From an uncultured Alphaproteobacteria bacterium (GTDB lineage: Bacteria > Pseudomonadota > Alphaproteobacteria > HIMB59 > GCA-002718135), in assembly GCA_902530685.1 (NCBI GenBank), contig CACAAZ010000014.1, forward strand, positions 1 through 35,321: a DNA stretch of 35,321 bases. Reading direction: 5' to 3'. Below the pieces are notes generated by a model. It saw only the letters and a list, made by a program, of their open reading frames with translations, did no database searches and was not told where the DNA came from. Positions 1-8,826 of this stretch are shown here, piece by piece. Position numbers and translations under genes: made by a program. Within the stretch, counting starts at the first letter, position 1. Every line of letters starts with the position of its first letter.

Positions 1-1
1 G

Positions 2-373
2 TATGCAGTTGTAGAAAATCCACCATTAATTATTCCTCCTGATTTTAATCTTATGCCTCCTGATCAAATAAAATCAAAAAATATTGATAATACTGAAAAA
101 GAACTAGCTAAAGAAATCCTTTTTGGTTTAGATGAAAATGAAAGTCAATTAAACAATAATGATAATTTAATAAGTGAAATTATCAGAGAAACTGATGCCA
201 ATAACGTGAACTCTAATATTAGGGATTCAATAAACCAAGATTTTGCTGGAATAAAATCAAGTTCAAAAGATGAAACAGTTTTTGAGAATGAACAAGAATT
301 AAATGATGCAATAAAAAAAACAAATGAAATTAGTGGCACAAAAGAAAATTTAAAAGAGAATCAAAAGTTCTGA
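2..373 (+). CDS. DUF3035 (BamF-like) lipoprotein, C-terminal part
   Basis: The reading frame is open from base 2, so the listed ATG at 53 is internal and the gene enters from the left edge. The first visible residues read YAVVENPPLIIPPDFNLMPP. This proline-rich stretch is the hallmark of the alphaproteobacterial DUF3035 family, whose members are outer-membrane lipoproteins linked to the beta-barrel assembly (Bam) complex. The later segments AKEILFG and NIRDSI also fit the family. The tail is rich in Asn, Lys and Glu, as expected in an AT-rich genome. The signal peptide and lipobox lie outside the window. In many alphaproteobacteria this gene follows ileS-lspA. Here it converges on ileS, with 125 bases between and no lspA. 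The family call is fairly sure; the molecular role is not proven. Confidence 0.7.
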   Translation, partial: YAVVENPPLIIPPDFNLMPPDQIKSKNIDNTEKELAKEILFGLDENESQLNNNDNLISEIIRETDANNVNSNIRDSINQDFAGIKSSSKDETVFENEQELNDAIKKTNEISGTKENLKENQKF

Positions 374-498
374 ACATAAACTAAATCAAAATATTCATTG
401 ATTTCTATTGATTGGTTTAAATATAAATTATCTTGAATTAAATATTTAGTTAGTAAATCAAAAAAAATTAATGATACTAGTATAAATAATTTAATCAC

Positions 499-3273
499 TT
501 AACTTATTGCATCATTACAGCGATTGCAAATTTCATTTTTGACTAATTCTTGTTCGTATTTCCAGCATCTTTGACATTTTTGCCCACTAACCTTTGATGA
601 TTGTACCTTTACATTTACAATATCGTCTATTGAAAAACCATGGGTGTTTTCATCAAGTGTGTGCAGTTTAAATGATGAGGTAATTGCAATTTCATCAAAC
701 ATAACTTCATTAACTTTATCAAAACTTTCTTTAGAAATAAATATATCCAAATGAGCTTCTAAGCTTGAACGTATAATTTTTTCTTCTCTAATTTTCTCAA
801 TAGCACCCGTACAAACTTTTCTTATACTTTTAATCAAATTCCATTTTTCATTTAGTTTATTGTTTTGATATTCTTTACTACAATTTAAAAAATCTTGAAG
901 ATGTATACTTTCAGTATTTCCCATAGCTTTCCATGCTTCTTCAGAAGTGAAAGATAGAGAAGGCGCAAACCATCTTACTAAATGATTAAATATTATATTT
1001 AAAAGAGTTCTTGTAGAGCGTCTTTTAATCGAATTTTTACTATCACAGTAGATGGTGTCTTTTCTAATATCAAAATAAAAAGCAGAAAGATCATTTGAAC
1101 AAAAATTTAAAAGTGTAGTAAACATCAGATGAAAATTAAAAGTTTTTACACATTTTTGCACAGTTTGATCAACTTCCCACAATCTATGAAGAAGATATTT
1201 TTCTAATTCTGGAAACTCTTTTTCATCTATCGACTCGTCATTTTTAAAATTGTTTAAATTTCCAATTAAAAAACGAAACGTATTTCTAATTCTTCTATAA
1301 GACTCAGCTTGCGATTGGAGGATAGCATTATCAAGTTTAAGATCATCATAATAATCAGACGCGACTACCCACAATCTTAAAATATCTACTCCATATTTTT
1401 TTAATATATCATCTGGAGAAATAACATTACCTAAAGATTTAGACATTTTACGTCCTCTTCCATCAACAACAAATCCATGTGTTAGAACACTTTCATAAGG
1501 TGCTTTACCTCTGGTGCCAGAAGACTCTAAAAGTGATGAGTGAAACCATCCTCTGTGTTGATCACTTCCTTCTAAGTACATAGATGCAGGCCATTTTAAA
1601 TCTTCTCTTTGTTCTAGACAAAATGCATGTGTTGAACCACTATCAAACCATACTTCAACTACATCTTTTACCTGTTCATAATCATCAAGTGAATATTCAT
1701 CCCCTAAAAACCTTTGTGGATCTTCAGTAAACCATGTATTACTTCCTTCTTTTTCATATATTTCAGCTATTCTATTGATAATATTTCCATCTCTTAAAGG
1801 TTGACCTGTTTTTTTATTGACAAATAATGGTAAAGGTACACCCCAAACTCTTTGTCTAGAAACACACCAATCTGGTCTAGTCTCTATCATTGATTTAAGC
1901 CTTGTTTGACCTTGAGGAGGATAGAAAATAGTTTCATCAATAGATTTAAGAGCAATTTCTCTTAAATTATTTTTTTCCATCGAGATGAACCATTGTGGTG
2001 TATTTCTATAAATAAGAGGTGCTTTAGATCGCCATGAATGTGGGTAGCTATGACGAAGAGTCCCTTTAAATAATAATTTTGAAAATTCTTCTAATTTATT
2101 TGCAATTTTGTGATCTACTTTATAAATGTGTTCTCCTTCAAAACCAACTGCATGTTGATTATATTTTCCATCATCTTGAACTGTCTGGATAATATCGACA
2201 TTATTGTTTATGCCTAAGACATAATCGTCATCTCCGTGTCCTGGAGCTATATGTACAACTCCTGTACCCTGTTCTAAATTTACAAAGTCCCCATGAAACG
2301 GTTTGACAACAAAATCATATCCCAGTTTTTTAAAAGGATGTTCACATTCGCAAGTAGATAAATTGTCTCCTTTAAATTTCTTTTTTGTGCTAAATTTTTT
2401 AATTCCAATTTCTTTAGTTACACTCTCCAAAAGTTCTGATGCAAATATTAATTTATCATTTTTTTTGACTAAACTATCCTCTTCTAATTCTTCAACAACA
2501 ATAAGTGAATAATCTAATTCTTTACCGTAAGCCAGGGCTCTATTGCCTGGAATAGTCCATGGAGTTGTAGTCCAAATAACAATGCTTGAATCAATTAAAT
2601 CCTTGTCATTAGAATTTTTGATTAAAAACTTAACATATATAGTGTTTGAAGTATGATCTTCATATTCAACTTCAGCATCAGCTAGAGCTGTTTTTTCTAC
2701 AACTGACCACAAAACTGGTTTTGCACCTTTATACAAACTTTCATCAAGAAGAAATTTTCCAAGCTCTCGAACAATTTGTGCTTCTGCTTGATTTGACATT
2801 GTAAGGTAAGGATTTTCCCAATCTCCTTCAACACCAAGTCGTCTAAATTCTTTTTTTTGTATCTCTATCCATTTTTCTGCAAACTCTCTACACTCATTTC
2901 TAAATTGAACAATTGGGACATCATCCTTGTTCTTTCCTTTTTTTCTATATTCTTCCTCTATTTTCCATTCAATTGGTAAACCATGACAATCCCATCCAGG
3001 AACATAAATAGAATCTTTACCAGCCATTTGTTGTGTCCGCACAATTACATCTTTTAAAATTTTATTTAAAGCCGTTCCCATATGAATATGTCCATTTGCA
3101 TATGGAGGACCATCATGAAGTACAAATTTTTCTCTACCTTTTGATCTGTCTCTTAGCTTTTTAAAAATATTTTCTTTATCCCAGTCCTCAATTATTGCAG
3201 GTTCTTTTGAAGGAAGGTTAGCTCTCATTTCAAAAGATGTTTTGGGAAGAAAAATTGTATCTTTATATTCCAT
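499..3273 (-). CDS. ileS: Isoleucyl-tRNA synthetase
   Basis: Charges tRNA-Ile with isoleucine in the cytoplasm. It is a full-length class I synthetase of 924 residues. The HIGH-type motif is GHIHMG at residues 61-66 and the KMSKS loop is at 609-613. The editing (CP1) region lies between them. The C-terminus carries a Cys4 zinc element (CQRC ... CNRC), which marks the bacterial type. The ATG overlaps the ribF stop by one base (TAATG), so the two are probably translationally coupled in one transcript. The downstream intergenic region shows no convincing GC-rich terminator. Confidence 0.97.
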   Translation of the reverse strand: MEYKDTIFLPKTSFEMRANLPSKEPAIIEDWDKENIFKKLRDRSKGREKFVLHDGPPYANGHIHMGTALNKILKDVIVRTQQMAGKDSIYVPGWDCHGLPIEWKIEEEYRKKGKNKDDVPIVQFRNECREFAEKWIEIQKKEFRRLGVEGDWENPYLTMSNQAEAQIVRELGKFLLDESLYKGAKPVLWSVVEKTALADAEVEYEDHTSNTIYVKFLIKNSNDKDLIDSSIVIWTTTPWTIPGNRALAYGKELDYSLIVVEELEEDSLVKKNDKLIFASELLESVTKEIGIKKFSTKKKFKGDNLSTCECEHPFKKLGYDFVVKPFHGDFVNLEQGTGVVHIAPGHGDDDYVLGINNNVDIIQTVQDDGKYNQHAVGFEGEHIYKVDHKIANKLEEFSKLLFKGTLRHSYPHSWRSKAPLIYRNTPQWFISMEKNNLREIALKSIDETIFYPPQGQTRLKSMIETRPDWCVSRQRVWGVPLPLFVNKKTGQPLRDGNIINRIAEIYEKEGSNTWFTEDPQRFLGDEYSLDDYEQVKDVVEVWFDSGSTHAFCLEQREDLKWPASMYLEGSDQHRGWFHSSLLESSGTRGKAPYESVLTHGFVVDGRGRKMSKSLGNVISPDDILKKYGVDILRLWVVASDYYDDLKLDNAILQSQAESYRRIRNTFRFLIGNLNNFKNDESIDEKEFPELEKYLLHRLWEVDQTVQKCVKTFNFHLMFTTLLNFCSNDLSAFYFDIRKDTIYCDSKNSIKRRSTRTLLNIIFNHLVRWFAPSLSFTSEEAWKAMGNTESIHLQDFLNCSKEYQNNKLNEKWNLIKSIRKVCTGAIEKIREEKIIRSSLEAHLDIFISKESFDKVNEVMFDEIAITSSFKLHTLDENTHGFSIDDIVNVKVQSSKVSGQKCQRCWKYEQELVKNEICNRCNDAIS

Positions 3274-4202
3274 TACAGTTGATGATATCTTTTAGCTTTA
3301 TTTATATCTTTGTTGATTTGCTTGGTTAATTCTTCAAAATTATTAAATTTTTGTTCAGACCTAATAAATGTAAGGAATTCAACAGTCAATTCTTTACCAT
3401 ATATTTCTTCACTAAAATTAAACATATGTGTCTCTAGAAGGAGTTTACTACCTTTTACTGTTGGTCTAAAACCAAAATTAGATACACCTTTATATTTTTT
3501 ACCTTCTAATAGTACAACTACACAATAAACACCTCTTTTTGGTAATATGTGTTGATCTGGTATAATATTTGCAGTTGGAAAATTGATTTGTCTTGCTCTT
3601 TTGTCACCTTCAATTATGGTTCCTTTCATATGCCAAGGCCTTCCTAAAGACTCTGCAACATCTTCCATATGACCATCTTTTATTTGTGATCTAATTATTG
3701 AGGATGAATATTTATCTGATTTATCAGCAAGCATGATAGGATCAATTAAATAAATATTAAAATTATTTTTTTCAACGTACTTTTCTAATGTTTTAAAATT
3801 ACCTTTTCTATCTTTTCCAAATTTAAAGTCAGTACCTATGACTAAATATTTAATGTTTAATTTATCTACAAGAATATTTTTTACAAAATCATCAGCTGAT
3901 AATATTGATAAATTATTATCAAAAGAAAAATCTATAAATATATCTAGGCCCGATTGTTCAAGAAAATTTATTTTATCATTTTGAGTATAAATATTAAAAG
4001 GTTCATTAATTTGATTAAAAAATACACGAGGATGGGGATTAAAACTCATAATAGAGGATGATAGATTATTACTTGATGCTATTTCTTTAATTTTATTAAT
4101 TATTTCTTGGTGTCCTTTATGCAAACCATCAAAATTACCAATTGCTAGACATAGATCTAATTTTGCAAAATCTGTCTTTGTGTCTAATGTATAAATTTTC
4201 AT
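3273..4202 (-). CDS. ribF: Bifunctional riboflavin kinase / FAD synthetase
   Basis: Makes FMN from riboflavin and then FAD. The N-terminal nucleotidyltransferase domain shows GNFDGLHKGH at residues 22-31. The C-terminal riboflavin kinase domain shows a GDKRARQINFPTAN motif, the family's GFPTAN box. The length of 309 residues is normal for bacterial RibF. Its stop overlaps the ileS start by one base, and the ribF-ileS order is common in proteobacteria. Upstream, xylA on the same strand ends 42 bases away and is probably a separate unit. Confidence 0.95.
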   Translation of the reverse strand: MKIYTLDTKTDFAKLDLCLAIGNFDGLHKGHQEIINKIKEIASSNNLSSSIMSFNPHPRVFFNQINEPFNIYTQNDKINFLEQSGLDIFIDFSFDNNLSILSADDFVKNILVDKLNIKYLVIGTDFKFGKDRKGNFKTLEKYVEKNNFNIYLIDPIMLADKSDKYSSSIIRSQIKDGHMEDVAESLGRPWHMKGTIIEGDKRARQINFPTANIIPDQHILPKRGVYCVVVLLEGKKYKGVSNFGFRPTVKGSKLLLETHMFNFSEEIYGKELTVEFLTFIRSEQKFNNFEELTKQINKDINKAKRYHQL

Positions 4203-4244
4203 AATATTTATAAAACTAATTGTATAGAAACTTATGATTAGTAA

Positions 4245-5558
4245 CTACAAATATTTATTAAAGATATTTTCTAAATACTCTTGCCTTCCCGAACGAGGTT
4301 CTGGTTCAATATTGTCATCAATTACTTTTTTATTTATATCATCTAATCCAGTAGCTTTATTGTGAATAAACTGACCTAAATTTTTATTCCAGTCATCATA
4401 TCTATCTTCGATAAACTTAGGAATAACATTATCATTCATTAACTTTTCAACAGCAATAAGAGTTTTTGCACAAACATCCATTCCACCAATATGAGCATGA
4501 AATAAATCTTCAGGGTCAATAGATTGTCTTCTTATTTTTGCATCAAAATTCATTCCACCTTGACCTAAGCCACCATTTTTGAAAATAAAATAAAATGACA
4601 TAAGTAAATCTGCAGGATTATTTGGAAATTGATCTGTATCCCATCCTAGCAAAGTATCTCCCCTATTAATATCAATACTTCCTAATGAACCATTTGAAGT
4701 TGCGTATGCAATTTCATGTTCAAAATTATGACCAGATAAAGTTGCGTGATTAACCTCAATATTTAGTTTAATTTCGTTTTCTAAACCTGCTTTTCGTAAA
4801 AATGCTAAACAACTAGCAGAATCAAAATCATATTGATGTTTGGTTGGCTCGTGAGGTTTTGGCTCCAACAAAATTTGACCTTTAAAACCTATCTTATGTT
4901 TATAATTAACGACTAATTCTAAAAATCTTTGAAGATTAGCAGTTTCCTTTGCCATATCAGTGTTGAGTATAGTTTCATATCCTTCTCTTCCACCCCAAAG
5001 AACGTAATTTTGACCACCTAATCTCATTGTAGCATCCATGCAATCTTTTACTTGTGCAGCTTTGTAAGCAAAAACTTGAGGGTCTGGATTTGTGGAAGCA
5101 CCACTCATGTATCTTTTGTGAGAAAAAGCATTTGCAGTCCCCCAAAGTAATTTTATACCTGTGTCATTAATTTTTTGTTCCATTAAATCAATAATATGAA
5201 AAAAATTTTTTTGTGTTTCAGCATACTTTGAACCTTCAGGAGATATATCTCGATCGTGAAAGCAGAAAAAGGGAGTTTTGATTTTTATAAAAAAATCAAA
5301 TGCTGCGCTAAGTTTCATTTCAGCCATTTTAATTTCATCACCAACTTGCATCCAAGGTCTATCAAAAGTTTGACCACCAAAAGGATCAAGGCCAGGCCAA
5401 GTAAATGAATGCCAGTAACAAGTCGCAAATCTTAGATGCTCTTTCATTGTTTTGCCTAAAACAATTTTTTTTTCATCATAAAATTTAAAAGATAAAGGGT
5501 TAGTAGATTCTGATCCTTCAAATTTTATTTCTGGTATATTTGCAAAATATTTTGACAT
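4245..5558 (-). CDS. xylA: Xylose isomerase
   Basis: Interconverts D-xylose and D-xylulose, with two divalent metals. Its 437 residues match the class II enzymes. The active-site pair H101 and D104 sits in FHDRD. The metal-site regions LWGGREGYE, EPKPHEPTKHQYD and NIEVNHATLSGHNF are all intact. The gene stands alone: no xylulokinase (xylB) or xylose regulator is visible in the window, although a sugar importer lies several kilobases away. It is divergent from gloA across a 65-base AT-rich gap. The N-terminus matches the usual family start. No clear Shine-Dalgarno sequence is seen. Confidence 0.95.
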   Translation of the reverse strand: MSKYFANIPEIKFEGSESTNPLSFKFYDEKKIVLGKTMKEHLRFATCYWHSFTWPGLDPFGGQTFDRPWMQVGDEIKMAEMKLSAAFDFFIKIKTPFFCFHDRDISPEGSKYAETQKNFFHIIDLMEQKINDTGIKLLWGTANAFSHKRYMSGASTNPDPQVFAYKAAQVKDCMDATMRLGGQNYVLWGGREGYETILNTDMAKETANLQRFLELVVNYKHKIGFKGQILLEPKPHEPTKHQYDFDSASCLAFLRKAGLENEIKLNIEVNHATLSGHNFEHEIAYATSNGSLGSIDINRGDTLLGWDTDQFPNNPADLLMSFYFIFKNGGLGQGGMNFDAKIRRQSIDPEDLFHAHIGGMDVCAKTLIAVEKLMNDNVIPKFIEDRYDDWNKNLGQFIHNKATGLDDINKKVIDDNIEPEPRSGRQEYLENIFNKYL

Positions 5559-5623
5559 TTTAATTTATTATTAAAAGATATTTTAATTGTAGTCTAATTT
5601 CAAATTAAATATTATAAATAATT

Positions 5624-6049
5624 ATGAAATATTTACACACAATGGTAAGAATAGAAAATATTGAAAAGTCTTTATATTTTTACTGTGATCTTCTTGGCCT
5701 TAAAGAGGTAAGAAGAAAAGAGAGTGAAAAAGGAAGATTTACTCTTATTTTTTTAGCTGCTGAAAATAGTGATGAAAAAACTGGTTTATTAGAGTTAACG
5801 TACAATTGGGACAGTGAAAAATATTCTGGAGGAAGAAATTTTGGTCACCTTGCCTACCATGTAAAAAATATTTATGACTTATGCGACAAATTAAAAAAAA
5901 ATGGTGTAACTATTAACAGACCTCCAAGAGATGGTCATATGGCTTTTGTGAAATCCCCAGACGGAATATCTATAGAATTACTTCAAGATGGTGAACCTTT
6001 ACCTGAACAAGAACCTTGGAAGTCTATGGGAAATTCTGGTACTTGGTAA
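5624..6049 (+). CDS. gloA: Lactoylglutathione lyase (glyoxalase I)
   Basis: Converts the methylglyoxal-glutathione hemithioacetal to S-lactoylglutathione. It is a VOC-fold protein of 141 residues. The four metal ligands of the family are in place: H5, E57, H75 and E118. The short length and HTM start match bacterial GloA. A TATAAA-like element lies just upstream and no Shine-Dalgarno is seen, so a short-leader transcript is possible. The gene ends 8 bases before the convergent Gfo/Idh/MocA gene. It detoxifies by-products of sugar breakdown, which fits the region but is also common housekeeping. Confidence 0.92.
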   Translation: MKYLHTMVRIENIEKSLYFYCDLLGLKEVRRKESEKGRFTLIFLAAENSDEKTGLLELTYNWDSEKYSGGRNFGHLAYHVKNIYDLCDKLKKNGVTINRPPRDGHMAFVKSPDGISIELLQDGEPLPEQEPWKSMGNSGTW

Positions 6050-6057
6050 AATTTATC

Positions 6058-7203
6058 TTATTTTAATAATTTCATAATTTCATAATCTTGAAATGGAAGA
6101 GGTTTTTCACAATTCGTTCTTAAATCAACCTCTACTTTATAAATAGAAGATATCATTGCACACTCTATAATATCGAGAACATGCAAAGCAAGATTACCGT
6201 TGCATCTATGTTGTCTTTTATTTTCAATTGCATCAACCATTTCAGATAAACCAATCCCACGATAATTAGATTGTTTAGATGCTTCATTTATTCTTCCACT
6301 ATGATTTTCAATATTAGTTTTTCCTAGAGGTTTTTCTTCAACACTATGATTAACCCAGACTGATCCTAATTCTTTTGATACTGAGACAGGTCCTCCAAAC
6401 ATATTTGGATCTGGGACGATAATTGATCCGTGAGTTCCATATAACTCCATATGATTTCTTCCATGATTCTGAACATCAAAAGAAATAAATCCTTGTATTA
6501 TTGTTTCATTAACAAATTCTAAATTAAACATATAAGAGGTAGGTATCTCGACATCAAAAAGTTTACCTTTATTAGGCCCAGCTTTGTATTCACGCTTATC
6601 ACTAAATTTAACTCCTCTACCCCTAATGTTTTTAGCAGGTCCTAATAGATTTACTAATGTTGTGAAGAAGTAAGGACCCATATCAATAACTGGTCCACCA
6701 CCTTCTTGATACCAAGATTCAGGACTTGGATGAAATTCTTGAACACCAGGAAAGGCAAAAATAAAATTGCCTGTTAAAATTTTTCCAATTTCACCTTTGT
6801 CTATTATTTCTCTAGATAACTGACCTCCCCCACCTAAAAAAGTGTCTGGTGCATTTCCAATATATAGATTTTTTTCTTTTGCCAAATTTACGAGTTCTTT
6901 TGCTTGATCAAATTTTACACTCATAGGTTTTTCGGAATAAACATTTTTTCCTGATAAAAGACACTTTTTCGAAACCTCATAGTGTGCTTGTGGAATTGTT
7001 AAGTTTAATATTAAATCAATATTTTTACTGTTGAGCATTTCATCAATAGTTAAAGCCTCGACATTATGTTCAATTGATGCTTTTTTTGCAGCTTCAAGAT
7101 TTATATCAGAACATGCTATAAAATTAATATTATTAAAATAATCTTGAGCACGAAAATAAGTTTCTGCAATATTGCCACAACCCATTACACCTACATTCAT
7201 CAT
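6058..7203 (-). CDS. Gfo/Idh/MocA-family oxidoreductase
   Basis: NAD(P)-dependent sugar or cyclitol dehydrogenase of 381 residues. The N-terminal Rossmann motif is GCGNIAE (8-14). The catalytic lysine motif is EKP at 91-93. The second catalytic segment reads GGGPVIDMGPYF. The Asp (174) is present, but the position that is His in inositol dehydrogenases is Tyr (178). That variant is typical of a DMGPYY-type subgroup whose substrates are poorly known. The two ATG codons at the start are adjacent. It is convergent with gloA and divergent from the DsbA-like gene. Substrate not assigned. Confidence 0.85.
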   Translation of the reverse strand: MMNVGVMGCGNIAETYFRAQDYFNNINFIACSDINLEAAKKASIEHNVEALTIDEMLNSKNIDLILNLTIPQAHYEVSKKCLLSGKNVYSEKPMSVKFDQAKELVNLAKEKNLYIGNAPDTFLGGGGQLSREIIDKGEIGKILTGNFIFAFPGVQEFHPSPESWYQEGGGPVIDMGPYFFTTLVNLLGPAKNIRGRGVKFSDKREYKAGPNKGKLFDVEIPTSYMFNLEFVNETIIQGFISFDVQNHGRNHMELYGTHGSIIVPDPNMFGGPVSVSKELGSVWVNHSVEEKPLGKTNIENHSGRINEASKQSNYRGIGLSEMVDAIENKRQHRCNGNLALHVLDIIECAMISSIYKVEVDLRTNCEKPLPFQDYEIMKLLK

Positions 7204-7224
7204 AATATTTATTGTAAATTAATT

Positions 7225-7878
7225 ATGAAAAGATTAAAGAAAAAATTAATGAAACGAATTTTTATATTCTTTTTTTATTTTATTTTATTTGGAGTATCTA
7301 ATATTGGAAGCTCAGCTGAAATAAATTTTAAGCCACTATTTGACAAATCAGACAAAGTATTTGCTCATAAAATATTAGAAATTATGCCTTCTTTAAATAA
7401 TGTCAGGATAGGAAACCCCAATGCTAAAAATATAATTATTGAATTTGTTGATTATAACTGTGGTTACTGCAAAGCTATTCATAAAGAAATTATAGATTTA
7501 GCTAACAATACAGAATTGGATTTAGTTGTTTATTTTTTTCAATTTCCAATTTTAAGTGATAGTTCAAGACTATATTCAAAAATACTGCTCTCAGTTGCTG
7601 AGCAAAACACAGGTGAAGCAATTTTATTACATGACAAATTAATGAATGTTAAAGGAAATTTAAATGAAAATAAATTAAATGATATTTTATCGTCGATAAA
7701 TATTAATCAAGAAAAGTTTGAAAAAGACATTGTAAGTCTAGAAATTGAGGAGAAAATAGAAGTTTCATATTATGTTGCTCGAAGAATAGGTGGAACTGGC
7801 ACACCTCTTTTAATAATTAATAATTTTGTTGAACAAGGTTTTCGAACTAAAGAAGAAATAATTAATATACTAGATTAA
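7225..7878 (+). CDS. DsbA-like thioredoxin-fold protein, exported
   Basis: Thiol-disulfide protein probably acting in the periplasm. A basic N-terminus is followed by a hydrophobic stretch (IFIFFFYFILFGV) and a likely cleavage after SSA. The redox motif is CGYC, in DYNCGYCK. A cis-proline loop is seen at GGTGTPLLI. This resembles the DsbA/Com1 family. The ORF-track start at 7144 would overlap the divergent gene and place an implausible segment before the signal peptide, so it is rejected. I chose the ATG at 7225; the in-frame ATG at 7249 (MKRIF) is an equally possible start. The gene ends 6 bases from the convergent dioxygenase gene. Oxidase versus isomerase role is not resolved. Confidence 0.85.
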   Translation: MKRLKKKLMKRIFIFFFYFILFGVSNIGSSAEINFKPLFDKSDKVFAHKILEIMPSLNNVRIGNPNAKNIIIEFVDYNCGYCKAIHKEIIDLANNTELDLVVYFFQFPILSDSSRLYSKILLSVAEQNTGEAILLHDKLMNVKGNLNENKLNDILSSININQEKFEKDIVSLEIEEKIEVSYYVARRIGGTGTPLLIINNFVEQGFRTKEEIINILD

Positions 7879-7884
7879 ATTTAT

Positions 7885-8733
7885 CTATTTTGCTTTATAA
7901 CCAATACCAATTTCATTTTTTGATTTACTTGTATCCATGATTTTAGGATAGGGATAATTGAATCCAAGAAGTTGTTTGACTCTATGAGAACAATTTTCTT
8001 TAAAATTGTGATCTAGATATGAGACTAAATCTTCTACAGGTTTTATATACTTTGGCAGAAATTCAATTAATAAAACTGCTCTTTGATGATCGGAATTATT
8101 CGGCATTGCACCATGCCAACAATTGCCATTAAAAAATACTAAATCTCCAGGATTAGCAATCATTTGTTCCATTTTACTAAAATCATCATTCTTATTTGGG
8201 TACTTTAGTTTTTTTTGTGATCCAGGTATAAAAGCTGTTGCACCTGATTTATTTGAACACACGTCTAAAGGTATAGTGGCTTGGCAATTTTGAAGAAATG
8301 AACCATTGAGGCCATCTGGAAAGGTTTCATGTTCATAAAAATCCCAGTATGGATAATCTATGTGTAATTCTTGACCAGGAGCCCCTGGCAAAAGCCTACT
8401 TGCACAATAAGAACCGGTAATAAATTTTGTACCTAGTAATTTTGACATTAATTCAAAAATTAAATCATGAGTAATTAATTCACTGAAAATTTTATCTTTA
8501 CCAAATAAATTCCAAACTCTCTGCTGCAAATGAATTTTACCGGATGCTTCAGCTTCGGCATTAAAATGTGTTTCTTTGGTTTCTTGATTTTCTGCAAAAT
8601 TATTAATTACTTCTCTTGCTGAGGAGATTTGTTCTTCAGAATAAACATCTTTAATAACAATAACTCCAGAACCTTGAGTTATCTCATATTTAAAATCATT
8701 ATAATTTATAGTTTCAGTATTAAAAACCTTCAT
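7885..8733 (-). CDS. Phytanoyl-CoA dioxygenase (PhyH) family protein
   Basis: Predicted non-heme Fe(II)/2-oxoglutarate oxygenase of 282 residues. Numbering from the ATG at 8733, the iron-binding facial triad is H124-x-D126 (LHIDYPYWD) with H207 (CWHGAMPNN). R218 (QRAVLL) is a likely 2-oxoglutarate contact. The ORF track begins at a TTG at 8757, but the first ATG (MKVFNTE) gives a better family start. The substrate cannot be told from sequence; PhyH relatives act on acyl chains, osmolytes, phosphonates and antibiotics. No CoA-binding or partner gene sits beside it. Confidence 0.85.
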   Translation of the reverse strand: MKVFNTETINYNDFKYEITQGSGVIVIKDVYSEEQISSAREVINNFAENQETKETHFNAEAEASGKIHLQQRVWNLFGKDKIFSELITHDLIFELMSKLLGTKFITGSYCASRLLPGAPGQELHIDYPYWDFYEHETFPDGLNGSFLQNCQATIPLDVCSNKSGATAFIPGSQKKLKYPNKNDDFSKMEQMIANPGDLVFFNGNCWHGAMPNNSDHQRAVLLIEFLPKYIKPVEDLVSYLDHNFKENCSHRVKQLLGFNYPYPKIMDTSKSKNEIGIGYKAK

Positions 8734-8816
8734 ATTTAAATAATATTCATAAAACAAAAAAAATCAAAAGAAATCAATGTTTTTTAAATTTACTTATGAT
8801 ATGTATATTTCTTATT

Positions 8817-8822
8817 GGAGGG
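8817..8822 (+). promoter_or_regulatory. Ribosome binding site of the orphan binding-protein gene
   Basis: GGAGGG lies 4 bases before ATG 8827. The ORF track calls a TTG at 8815 as the start, but that TTG is part of this Shine-Dalgarno sequence, so the start should be 8827. Confidence 0.85.
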
Positions 8823-8826
8823 ATCT

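Noticed and set aside
374-498. Possible terminator between the DUF3035 gene and ileS
   Set aside because: Only weak AT-rich pairings are seen; no GC-rich stem with a T-run on either strand.
7144-7224. N-terminal extension of the DsbA-like ORF
   Set aside because: It overlaps the divergent oxidoreductase gene and would put a non-signal segment before the signal peptide; ATG 7225 or 7249 is better.
8734-8757. TTG start of the PhyH-family ORF
   Set aside because: The first ATG at 8733 fits the family start and needs no rare start codon.
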